Of a stretch of DNA of 48,930 nt, positions 24,678-32,310 are shown in pieces. The DNA lies in assembly GCA_002839995.1 (NCBI GenBank), contig PGZC01000016.1, positions 1-48,930 of the forward strand. The letters run 5' to 3'. The notes under the pieces were generated by a model. It ran no database searches. It saw only the letters and a program-made list of their open reading frames with translations, and had not been told where the DNA came from. Position 1 is the first letter of the stretch, and every line of letters starts with the position of its first letter. The position numbers were made by a program, and so were the translations under genes. The DNA is from Gammaproteobacteria bacterium HGW-Gammaproteobacteria-4 (lineage in GTDB: Bacteria; Pseudomonadota; Gammaproteobacteria; Xanthomonadales; Xanthomonadaceae).

Positions 24678-26807
24678 CTACTGCGCCGGCTCGGCCTGCA
24701 GCGATGCCGGCATCTCGAAGTTCTGCATCTGGCTGGTCACCGCCCGGGTAATCGATTCGGCGTCGGCGTCGGTTTCGATGATGTACGGCACGATCATCAC
24801 CAACAGTTCGGTCTTGGTGGTGCTGGTACTGGTGTTCTTGAACAAGCGCCCGAGCAACGGGATGTTCATCAACCCGGGTACGCCGCTCTCGGACTCGGTT
24901 TGCTGGGTCGACATCAGCCCGCCCATCAGCACCGAGCCGCCGTCGCGCAGGGTCAGGCTGGTGCTGACGACGCGGTTGGAAATCGCCGGCGACTGAATCG
25001 CCGCATCAGATCCCACTGGCAACGCATTGCTCACTTCCTGACGCACGACCAGGTCGATGCGGTTGTCGGAATAGATCACTGGCGACACATTGAGGATGAT
25101 GCCGGTCTTGCGGTTCTGGATCGATTGCAGGATGTTTGACGTGCCCGCGCTCTGCTGTACGGCGGCCGTCTGCGACGAGAGTACCGGCACCTCGGTGCCG
25201 ACCTCGATGGTCGCCTCCTCACCACTCTTGACCATCAACCGCGGCGTCGAGAGCACGGTAAGCCGGCTCGCCTGCGCCAATGCGTTCAACTGCGCGCGAA
25301 TCACACCGGTGGTATTGATCAGGTAGTTCAGGCCACTGCCGCCGGCGCTGCTGTCGGCGTCGTTGTTTGTAGCGCCAACGGTTCCGGAACTGATCGAACT
25401 GTTGCCACCGACCCGCTGCCAGGCAAAGCCGAGATTCAGGCCATCGTCAAGCGACACTTCAGCGATGGTGACCTCGATCACCACCTGCCGTGCCGGCAGA
25501 TCCATCTGCTTGAGCAGCGGCAGCATGCGTTCCCACTCGGCGGCCGCGCCCTGGAAGATCAACGCATTGCGCGGCTCATCGACAATCAGGCTGCCCTGCG
25601 ACAACCCGGCGCTGGCGCCCGTCCCCGCGCCGGCGGTCGCAGGCGCTGCGGCGCCAGCAGCAGGCGTTGCGGTATTGCGCGCGTTTTGCGCGGCATCGGC
25701 ACTACGCACCCCATTGAGCGTCCGGGCGATGTCCTCGGCGCGCGTGTTCTTGACCAGGTAATAAAACAGGCTTTGCCCGCTCGCCGACGGATTGGGCCGG
25801 TCGATGGTCGTCGCCCACTCGATGGCGTGGTCGAGCAGGCCTTGATCGGCGGCGAAAATCAGTACGCTGTTGGCGCCGGCGATCGGCAACACGATCATGG
25901 TGCTGCCTTGCAGCACGCCCTGGCTGTTGTGCAGCATCGCGCCATAGCCCTCGGCGGTCAGCACATCGACCAGGCGCTTGGCGAGCTCGTCGGCACCGAC
26001 GAACGCTGGCTCCAGGCGGGTGCTGACCCGGCCACGCATGAATGGCCGATCGAGCACGTGGATGGCAGCGACCGCCTGTTTCACCAGATCGGGCTTGCCC
26101 ATCAGGATCACCGCATTGCGGTTGGGGTCGTCCTGGATTTGCAGCCCATCGAGCTTGAACGCCACCCGCAACCACTGATTGACATCGGCGATGCGCGCGG
26201 ATTTGAGCTCGACCAACTGGAATATCGGGCGGTGGCTATTGGGCACCTCGGGCAGGGTGCGGCCGCTGAACACCAGCGGCGGCTCGTCGCTGGTGCCTTT
26301 GGTGATCGACGACAACCGCACCAACTCGCCTTCCAATTGCGCCGACACACCGTAGGTGCGCAGCACCTGCACCACCAAACGATAGAAATCGGCCGGCTTC
26401 TGTGCGCCCGAGGTGCGCAATGTCACCAGATCGCGTTGCTTGAGCAATGCGTCGTCCATCTGGAAGCTGATCCCGAGCAGGTTGCCGAATGCCTCATCGA
26501 TGAATGCCGGCAATGCCAAGCCTTCGATATTGGCATCGACCGGATCGCCCGACAGCACCGGCAGGCGCTCATCGGCGTCCTGACCCGACATTGCGCTGCC
26601 CGAACCCGGCAATCGCGGCGTAGCGGTCTGCCGCAATGCGCTCGGCGCCGAGGACTCGTCGCTCGCCAAGGCCTGGGTAGACCCGGCGCTGGCAACCGGC
26701 GCCGGTCGCAACGGCTCGTTGAGTGGCACGCGCTTGAATTGCGTGGCGCAGGCCGAAGCCATCAGGGTAATCGCCAGTGCTGCCAGAATGGTGCGCAAAT
26801 CGTTCAT
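24678..26807 (-). CDS. gspD: Type II secretion outer-membrane secretin GspD
   Basis: A 709-residue secretin that forms the outer-membrane pore of the T2SS. The start at 26807 gives a lipoprotein signal with lipobox MASAC. Next come the N0-N3 periplasmic domains (about 100-470), with the usual Ala/Gly-rich linker in N3, and the C-terminal secretin domain (about 480-690) with GTEVPVLSS, ILNVSPVIYSDN, SLTLRDGGSVLMGGLM, PLLGRLFKN and ELLVMIVPYII. The lipobox suggests either piloting by its own lipid anchor or an Lol-dependent route. It is the last gene of the operon, 53 bases after gspN. Confidence 0.96.
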   Translation of the reverse strand: MNDLRTILAALAITLMASACATQFKRVPLNEPLRPAPVASAGSTQALASDESSAPSALRQTATPRLPGSGSAMSGQDADERLPVLSGDPVDANIEGLALPAFIDEAFGNLLGISFQMDDALLKQRDLVTLRTSGAQKPADFYRLVVQVLRTYGVSAQLEGELVRLSSITKGTSDEPPLVFSGRTLPEVPNSHRPIFQLVELKSARIADVNQWLRVAFKLDGLQIQDDPNRNAVILMGKPDLVKQAVAAIHVLDRPFMRGRVSTRLEPAFVGADELAKRLVDVLTAEGYGAMLHNSQGVLQGSTMIVLPIAGANSVLIFAADQGLLDHAIEWATTIDRPNPSASGQSLFYYLVKNTRAEDIARTLNGVRSADAAQNARNTATPAAGAAAPATAGAGTGASAGLSQGSLIVDEPRNALIFQGAAAEWERMLPLLKQMDLPARQVVIEVTIAEVSLDDGLNLGFAWQRVGGNSSISSGTVGATNNDADSSAGGSGLNYLINTTGVIRAQLNALAQASRLTVLSTPRLMVKSGEEATIEVGTEVPVLSSQTAAVQQSAGTSNILQSIQNRKTGIILNVSPVIYSDNRIDLVVRQEVSNALPVGSDAAIQSPAISNRVVSTSLTLRDGGSVLMGGLMSTQQTESESGVPGLMNIPLLGRLFKNTSTSTTKTELLVMIVPYIIETDADAESITRAVTSQMQNFEMPASLQAEPAQ

Positions 26808-26860
26808 TCGATACTCGTTGTGTTTGATGCCAGCACGTCCATGACTGAATCCATCGCCGC

Positions 26861-27400
26861 TCAGTGCGCTTCGGCCTCGGTCGCGTCCGGCTCGGCCGGC
26901 TCCGTAGCGCAAACCGGCGCGGGTTGCTGCGCCGGGTCGTCATACAAACGGCGCTCCAGTGTGCAGCCTTCGCGCTGATAGGCGATACCGGTCGCTGCTA
27001 CCGACAGCAACGTGCTGCCATCGGGCAATCGCTCCCCCACCCCAATGCGGCCGACCGAGGTGGCGCCTTCGGCCAGCACCAGCGCGATCGGCACCGGCTC
27101 GAGAATGATACCGGTCAAACGCCATGGCAGTGCAGGTTTACCGTCCGCACCCAGATTGTCGTCAGCGGCACCGGTCGCCGACGCGCCCCAGATGCGCCTG
27201 CCGTTCACACGTGCGAACTGCTTGTCGTCGAAGCGTTGCACCACACCATTCGGCGGTAATTGCCAAGCCAGATCGCTGCCGGCACGCTCCACCGTACCCG
27301 GCGTTATCGGGCGCAGCAGCCCCAGGACCGCACCGAGGCTGACGCCCAGCCCGGCAATGGCGATCAATGGCCGCCGGCGCAGCAATTCAATCGGACTCAT
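26861..27400 (-). CDS. gspN: GspC-like T2SS protein (XpsN type)
   Basis: A 179-residue inner-membrane protein with one membrane helix at about 11-30 (PLIAIAGLGVSLGAVLGLL) and a periplasmic region. Residues about 75-150 (PWRLTGIILEPVPIALVLAE, IGVGERLPDGSTLLSVAATG) look like the homology-region domain of GspC, which binds the secretin. It has no PDZ or coiled-coil end. Xanthomonads use this short protein, called XpsN, in the GspC position, just before gspD. It overlaps gspM by 14 bases. Confidence 0.8.
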   Translation of the reverse strand: MSPIELLRRRPLIAIAGLGVSLGAVLGLLRPITPGTVERAGSDLAWQLPPNGVVQRFDDKQFARVNGRRIWGASATGAADDNLGADGKPALPWRLTGIILEPVPIALVLAEGATSVGRIGVGERLPDGSTLLSVAATGIAYQREGCTLERRLYDDPAQQPAPVCATEPAEPDATEAEAH

Positions 27401-27977
27401 TGGCGGCCTCCTGAACGCGGAAAAAGGCGGCCATGGTCAAGGTCAGAACGCCAGCGTTGCGGTTGATCACGATCGCCTGCTCGACGACCACCAGATTGGG
27501 CTGACTCTCGATGCGCTGAATCAACTGCAACGCGGCAGCCGGCGCCATTCCGCCACTGATGACCACCGGTACCCGCCAGATGCCCGAATCGCGCCCGACC
27601 TCGGTCGCGGTTTCAGCCTGCACGCGCAACGGCTTGCCACTGGCCGAAATCAGGTCACGCGCCAGGCTTTGCACACTCGCCTGCGCCAGCCCCAACGTCT
27701 CCACGCTCGGGATCTGCGCCTGCAAGGCATCGCGCAACACACGGGCTTGTTCGGCACGCTGCAACCATTCCTCCTGCCCGGCCAGCGAGGTGATTTTGTC
27801 GCGCCGCTGTACCAACTGCACATAGTCGGCTTGCATCTGCGTGCGCAGGTCCGACAGCACCAGCCACAGGTAGAACACCGTGATCGCGGCAATCAACAAG
27901 CCGCCCCAGCGCAGCCGGGCATTGGCCTGAAATTCGGCGCGGACCTGCGCCAGCAGCGTTGCCAACAGCGCACTCAC
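27387..27977 (-). CDS. gspM: T2SS inner-membrane platform protein GspM
   Basis: A 196-residue bitopic protein. A membrane helix at about 25-43 (GGLLIAAITVFYLWLVLSDL) is followed by a periplasmic coiled-coil-like part (to about 90) and a ferredoxin-like domain ending TLTMAAFFRV. It partners GspL to position the assembly ATPase. The start is GTG at 27977, overlapping the gspL stop by 4 bases (GTGA). Assignment rests on this layout and on its position between gspL and gspN. Confidence 0.85.
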   Translation of the reverse strand: MSALLATLLAQVRAEFQANARLRWGGLLIAAITVFYLWLVLSDLRTQMQADYVQLVQRRDKITSLAGQEEWLQRAEQARVLRDALQAQIPSVETLGLAQASVQSLARDLISASGKPLRVQAETATEVGRDSGIWRVPVVISGGMAPAAALQLIQRIESQPNLVVVEQAIVINRNAGVLTLTMAAFFRVQEAANESD

Positions 27978-29092
27978 GGCGAAGGCTCCACGCGGTCGAA
28001 ACGCGGACGCACGATGCTGGCGCGAATCACCACCTCATCGGCATTGCGACCCAACTCGGCGGTGACGTTGGAAAAAAAGCCCGACCCCTCCCACGCAACG
28101 ACCAACGCGCGCGGATCGGGCCGCGGCATGTTCAGCAACACCTCCAGCGCGTCGCGATTCGGCATCCGCCACTCCAGCAGGGTCCAGCCGTTGCCGGGGA
28201 TGGCCGCGATGGCATGATCGAACAGCGCAATCTGGCTCTGCGGCGGACGCAGCGCCAGCAATGCCTGCGTCGCCTGGGCGTCACGCTCGGCCTGATCGCG
28301 TGCCGATAAAATGGCCTGCAAGCCGGCATCCTGCGAGGCGATTTCCCGCTCGACGCCTGCTTGCGCGAACGCCAATCGCGCGATTCCGGCAAGTGGATAA
28401 CACAGGGCCGCCAACACCAGGGCGGCGGCGATTTGCAGCGCCAGCACGCGATGCCGGCCCCACATGTCCTGAATGCTTGCCCCTTGCAGCAAATGCCATG
28501 GCGTATCGGCGACGCCTGACGGTTCGAGCGCAGGCAGCGCATCCACCGACATCCGTCCGGCACCGCGCAAAAAGGCATTCCATTGCGCGAGCGTCGGCGA
28601 TTCGGGCCACCACACACTGGCGACAAGCAGATTGTGTCGCCAGGCTCGTCCCTCGAAACCCTCGTCCATGGCAATGAGAACGGCGGCATCGGCCAGCGCG
28701 CTTCCGACGAACAGCGATTCGGGCACGATCCGGCGCGGTAACTCGCCCGCTTCCTCATCGAGCACGGCATGGGCATCCTTTTGCGACCAGGCCCACACCA
28801 TCGCGCTATCGCCCGCCCACTGCACATGCGCCTGCGGGTCGGGAAATGGCGCCCAGCGACTCACCGCCATGGTGACGAAAGCGCGCCGTTTTGTCGTCGG
28901 CACCGAGCTACCGTCGAGCACTGTGTACGCGCAGCGCCCACGCGCAATCACCCACTCGCTGCCGGCGCCGCCGGCAGCGAGCAGGCGCAAGCCATCGCTA
29001 CGGCGCAGGTACCGACTCGGCGAAAATCGCTGCTTGAGTTGGTCGCGCCACTGCCTGATCTGCGCGCTTCGATTGAGGAAGGGTGAACTCAT
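27974..29092 (-). CDS. gspL: T2SS inner-membrane platform protein GspL
   Basis: A 372-residue protein. The N-terminal cytoplasmic domain (about 1-230), which binds the GspE ATPase, is followed by one membrane helix (about 236-260, LQIAAALVLAALCYPLAGIA) and a periplasmic domain with a ferredoxin-like end (SGFFSNVTAELG). The start at 29092 overlaps the 3' end of gspK by 95 bases, unusually long; the next in-frame ATG (MAVSRWAPF) would remove about 74 residues of the GspE-binding domain, so 29092 is preferred. Confidence 0.88.
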   Translation of the reverse strand: MSSPFLNRSAQIRQWRDQLKQRFSPSRYLRRSDGLRLLAAGGAGSEWVIARGRCAYTVLDGSSVPTTKRRAFVTMAVSRWAPFPDPQAHVQWAGDSAMVWAWSQKDAHAVLDEEAGELPRRIVPESLFVGSALADAAVLIAMDEGFEGRAWRHNLLVASVWWPESPTLAQWNAFLRGAGRMSVDALPALEPSGVADTPWHLLQGASIQDMWGRHRVLALQIAAALVLAALCYPLAGIARLAFAQAGVEREIASQDAGLQAILSARDQAERDAQATQALLALRPPQSQIALFDHAIAAIPGNGWTLLEWRMPNRDALEVLLNMPRPDPRALVVAWEGSGFFSNVTAELGRNADEVVIRASIVRPRFDRVEPSP

Positions 29093-30086
29093 AATCGATA
29101 TGCCAGGGTTGCCGCAGGTGCCACGGCTGGCTGCCATCGTCCGTTGGGGTGATTGTCCAGTGCAGCACGCGCACGGTACCGCCATCGGCGGACCACAGCT
29201 TGAGCACTCCGCTACCGCTTGGATACAAAAACAACATCTCGGCCTCGGGCGGCATGGTACCGAGAATCTGCCCCAACACCGATATATTCATCAATGTTGC
29301 CACCGAGCGCACCGCGACAATGCGTTGTGCGGCCGCCTCATCGACCCCGGTCAAGGCGCGCAAAACGCCAACGGGCGCGGTATTGACATTGATACTCGGC
29401 GAGCGCGCCACCGTGAAGGTGTCCATGATCGCCAAATCATCGAACGATGACAACGCCTTGTCCCAGCCCATCACCCTGCGCAATTCCAGCGGCGTAGCCA
29501 GGGTTCGGTTGCTCGGCGGCGGCCTGCCGTCCTTGACATAAGCATCGCGCTCGGCGCTGTTGAGTCGGTACAGATCATCGGGATCCTGATAATCGAGCAA
29601 CAGACTGGGCAAGGTATTGCGTGCGCTTGGCGCGACGCCTGCCTGTTCGAACACGCGCTCGATCCACGGCGGCCAGGCCCAGTTGACGCCGATCAGGCCG
29701 CGATCGTCCTGCAAGGCAAACGAAATCCGGCCAATGCCTTGGTACGCCGTGCCATCGAGACGGATTTCGTTGCCGACCGGCAGGAACGAAAACTGGCCCG
29801 ATGCATCGTCGCGCATTCGCTCCTCATCGGCGGTGCGTACGACCTGATCGTCGATGGTGAGGCCAGCGAACGTCATCCGCTGACTGGTCAGCAAATAGCC
29901 CAGGGTGGCCTGCGTGCTGGCCATGTCCAGCGCGTCCTGGAACTGGCGCTGGCGATCGAACTGCTCATCGCGCACGCGCTCGCTGATCAAGGCAACGGTA
30001 CTGGCCAGCAACGCCAGCACCACCAGCATGGCCAGTACCATGATCAGGATGAAGCCGTGCGCTCGCTGGCTGTACCGCGACAGCAT
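28998..30086 (-). CDS. gspK: T2SS minor pseudopilin GspK
   Basis: A 362-residue pseudopilin that caps the pseudopilus. The prepilin signal is short, with the cleavage-type site AHG before FILIMVLAMLVVLALLASTV; the glutamate at +5 is replaced by methionine, as is normal for GspK. The large alpha domain includes LLDYQDPDDLYRLNSAE and the helix-hairpin-like SINVNTAPVGVLRALTGVDE. Its start is immediately next to the gspJ stop. Length is normal. Confidence 0.94.
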   Translation of the reverse strand: MLSRYSQRAHGFILIMVLAMLVVLALLASTVALISERVRDEQFDRQRQFQDALDMASTQATLGYLLTSQRMTFAGLTIDDQVVRTADEERMRDDASGQFSFLPVGNEIRLDGTAYQGIGRISFALQDDRGLIGVNWAWPPWIERVFEQAGVAPSARNTLPSLLLDYQDPDDLYRLNSAERDAYVKDGRPPPSNRTLATPLELRRVMGWDKALSSFDDLAIMDTFTVARSPSINVNTAPVGVLRALTGVDEAAAQRIVAVRSVATLMNISVLGQILGTMPPEAEMLFLYPSGSGVLKLWSADGGTVRVLHWTITPTDDGSQPWHLRQPWHIDYEFTLPQSKRADQAVARPTQAAIFAESVPAP

Positions 30087-30788
30087 TCAGTCCTCCTCCG
30101 GCTGGAAAAACGCCAACTGCTCTTTGCTCGGGCCGTGTACCGCAACATAGTTGACCTGGGCCACGCCACTGCGCCCATCGCCATCCACCAGCGCGATTGC
30201 CTGCGGCAATTCCACCTGCACGCCGAGCGCCGGTGGCCAGCGATCCTGCTCCTCGCCCTGCGCATCGAAATAGACAAAGCGCGGATCGACCAGATCGGGG
30301 AACGACGCAGTCCAGAGCGCTTTGTCGTATTCGCGGTAGCTCACCTGCCAGCCATCGCGGGCAGTGAAATCCAACCGCCAGGAGAACGGCGTCGGCGCGC
30401 CCGGACTTGCATACAACGGATTCAGCGTGACCCCGGCGAGGCTCAGACCCTCACCGCGCAGCGGCGTGTCCTTGAGTGCGTACTGGCCGGCAAGCGTTTC
30501 CGCCAGCCAGGCGTGGAACAAGGCCCCGCGCGCGATCCGTTCGGACTGCGCGCCTACGCGCTCGTTCGCGATCCGGTAGCTGCCCAGCATCTGGAACATC
30601 AGCAATACCGCGAACGACAGCAGCACCAGCATCACCAGCGTTTCCATCAAGGTGAAGCCGGCAACGGCAGATGCGGCAGATGGGGTCAGGTCTTGCCTTT
30701 TGCCTCGCACGCATGGCCGCGCACGTGCCACGTTTGACCCCGGTTTCGCGCGAGGCAAAAGGCAAGACCTGACCCAAGCCACTTTCAT
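30087..30788 (-). CDS. gspJ: T2SS minor pseudopilin GspJ with lengthened leader
   Basis: A 233-residue pseudopilin. The prepilin cleavage site is AVAG-FTLMETLVMLVLLSFAV (Gly44-Phe45, Glu49). The leader is 44 residues, against about 6-15 normally. Codons 5 to about 35 correspond to a perfect 93-bp palindromic element (30683-30775) whose length is a multiple of three. Removing it on paper would leave the 13-residue leader MKVASSAASAVAG, so the element appears to have inserted in frame. The ATG at 30788 overlaps the gspI stop (ATGA). A GTG at codon 27 could provide an 18-residue leader instead. The mature domain (VYFDAQGEEQDRWPPA, LGVQVELPQAI) is intact. Confidence 0.93.
   Translation of the reverse strand: MKVAWVRSCLLPRAKPGSNVARARPCVRGKRQDLTPSAASAVAGFTLMETLVMLVLLSFAVLLMFQMLGSYRIANERVGAQSERIARGALFHAWLAETLAGQYALKDTPLRGEGLSLAGVTLNPLYASPGAPTPFSWRLDFTARDGWQVSYREYDKALWTASFPDLVDPRFVYFDAQGEEQDRWPPALGVQVELPQAIALVDGDGRSGVAQVNYVAVHGPSKEQLAFFQPEED
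30683..30775. mobile_element. 93-bp palindromic element inserted in the gspJ leader
   Basis: 26-bp perfect inverted repeats at 30683-30708 and 30750-30775 flank a 41-bp spacer. The outer sequence GGGTCAGGTCTTGCCTTTTG is of the kind found around REP-associated (Y1) transposases in many proteobacteria; this is from memory. The element has no stop codon in the gspJ frame. No second copy was seen in this window. Confidence 0.85.
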
Positions 30789-31198
30789 CGCCCCGAATTG
30801 CCTGCCAGCCGATACCCGAGCTGGCGGATCGAAAACTGCCCGACCTCGCGCTCACCTACACGCACGCTCACCGCCGTCTTGTATAGGCCAACCTCATAAA
30901 AGCTGGGCCCACCCACCTGAACACTGCCGCGTCGGGCCGGCTGCAACGGCTCCGCGGTCCATTGCACCCGCAGCGTACCCGCTTCGCGCTCTCCGCTCGG
31001 GGTCAGCATCGGATTGACATCGCGCAGCATTTCCAGCGCCGACTGCTGCATCACCAGCGCTTCGCTGCCGGCACGCGCCCGCTCCAGGGTGATCAGGTTG
31101 GTGCTCAGCCAGCCATATAGCGCGAACGCGCCCATGGCGAAAATCACCAGCGCGACGATCGCTTCGAGCAATGTAAAGCCACGCGCGGGCCGCATCAT
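30785..31198 (-). CDS. gspI: T2SS minor pseudopilin GspI
   Basis: A 137-residue pseudopilin with a short leader and the cleavage site PARG-FTLLEAIVALVIFAMGAF, including Glu at +5. GspI nucleates the pseudopilus tip with GspJ and GspK. The first ATG at 31198 overlaps the gspH stop (ATGA); a second ATG follows directly at 31195, so the start may differ by one codon. Its stop overlaps the gspJ ATG. The C-terminal strands (VSVRVGEREVGQFSIRQLGY) fit the family. Confidence 0.93.
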   Translation of the reverse strand: MMRPARGFTLLEAIVALVIFAMGAFALYGWLSTNLITLERARAGSEALVMQQSALEMLRDVNPMLTPSGEREAGTLRVQWTAEPLQPARRGSVQVGGPSFYEVGLYKTAVSVRVGEREVGQFSIRQLGYRLAGNSGR

Positions 31199-31629
31199 TG
31201 ACCGTCCTGCACGAGCAACCGCGGCTCGCAAAACGGCGATTGCGCTTCGATGGCGACCTGCCGCACGCCATCGCTGGCCACTACCTGGCCACCCTGGCAC
31301 ACACCATTGGCATTCACCTGCCACGGCGCCGGCACCGTGAGCGACCAGCCCTCGCTCAGCCGCAGCGGCGCATCGGCCGCTTGCATGGCTTCATCATCGA
31401 TCATGATGCGCTTGCCGCTGCTGCGGGCACGCGCCGGCAAGCCGCGCAGTTGGTCTGCCAGCGCATCGACCTGGGCCTGCCGCTGCCAACTGCCGATGGT
31501 GTTGAACACCGATGGCGCCGCGATGGCGGTGACCAGCCCGATGATGGTCAGTACCACCACCAGTTCGAGCAAGGTAAAGCCTCGCTCGCCAGCTGCGCGC
31601 ACGTCATTGCGCAGGGACGTAACCCACAT
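31195..31629 (-). CDS. gspH: T2SS minor pseudopilin GspH
   Basis: A pseudopilin of about 144 residues with cleavage site GERG-FTLLELVVVLTIIGLVTA. The start is ambiguous. The ATG at 31629 (with GAGGG about 11 bases upstream) overlaps gspG by 26 bases and gives a 23-residue leader. A GTG at 31602, just after the gspG stop, would give an 8-residue leader (MRAAGERG) more like its relatives. The mature part has DALADQLRGLPARARSSGKR, the conserved region after the helix, and SDGVRQVAIEAQSPFCEPRL at the end. Confidence 0.9.
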   Translation of the reverse strand: MWVTSLRNDVRAAGERGFTLLELVVVLTIIGLVTAIAAPSVFNTIGSWQRQAQVDALADQLRGLPARARSSGKRIMIDDEAMQAADAPLRLSEGWSLTVPAPWQVNANGVCQGGQVVASDGVRQVAIEAQSPFCEPRLLVQDGQ

Positions 31630-32059
31630 CGGCGTCATAGCCCTCGCCGCCGGGCTTGCCGTCGGCACCGAGCGAGTACAGGGTGATGGCCTGATCGCCA
31701 CTCGGTATCGGCGCGTACTGGTACGGGTTGTTCCACGGGTCGATCGGCACCCCATCCTCCAGATACGGCCCAGCCCAGGCGCGCGCAACCCGTTCATCGG
31801 CCGGGGGCCGCATCAACATTGCCAGACCCTCCTGCTCGGTCGGAAAACGACTGACGTCCAGACGCATGGTCTGCAACGCACCGCGCAGCATCTTGATCTG
31901 GGTCTGCGCCGTCTGCACTTTGGCCTTGTCCGCCTGCGCGAACAACCGCGGCCCGACCAAGCCCATGATCAGGCCGATGATGACCAGCACCACGATCATC
32001 TCCAGCAAGGTGAAGCCGGCCTGACGACGCGGCAGTGACGCACGAGAGTTATGACCCAT
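31604..32059 (-). CDS. gspG: T2SS major pseudopilin GspG
   Basis: A 151-residue major pseudopilin, first gene of the operon in this window. The cleavage site is RQAG-FTLLEMIVVLVIIGLIMGLV. The conserved C-terminal calcium-binding region includes DPWNNPYQY and SLGADGKPGGEGYDADVGY. The ATG at 32059 gives a 14-residue leader. Upstream, 32060-32310 contains only the divergent promoter region; gspE and gspF, which precede gspG in Xanthomonas, are not here. Confidence 0.96.
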   Translation of the reverse strand: MGHNSRASLPRRQAGFTLLEMIVVLVIIGLIMGLVGPRLFAQADKAKVQTAQTQIKMLRGALQTMRLDVSRFPTEQEGLAMLMRPPADERVARAWAGPYLEDGVPIDPWNNPYQYAPIPSGDQAITLYSLGADGKPGGEGYDADVGYVPAQ

Positions 32060-32310
32060 GAACGATTTCCTCGGAACAACCGGCAGATCAGCGCTGCAAG
32101 GATAATCGCAAGCGCCCGGCAGTGCGAGCGATCCCCGAGCAGACGTTCGGCTGGCGTTCGGCCTGAAGCAACCGACTAGCTGACGGATCAGCGCTCAACG
32201 CCGTGTCGCCAAATCCATTGGGCAGCAATTGAGCCGCTTGACGCCGCGGGCTCGATATTTTATCGCGCACACGTTATTGTCTGGGTCGCTCTGTCATGGG
32301 GATATTGCCG

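Noticed and set aside
25686-26978. A 430-residue open frame opposite gspD
   Set aside because: It is His/Arg/Gln-rich with no domain, lies entirely antisense to gspD and gspN, and is typical of high-GC antisense frames.
30087-30788. gspJ as a pseudogene because of the inserted palindrome
   Set aside because: The insert is a multiple of three, contains no stop, and the cleavage site and mature domain are intact.
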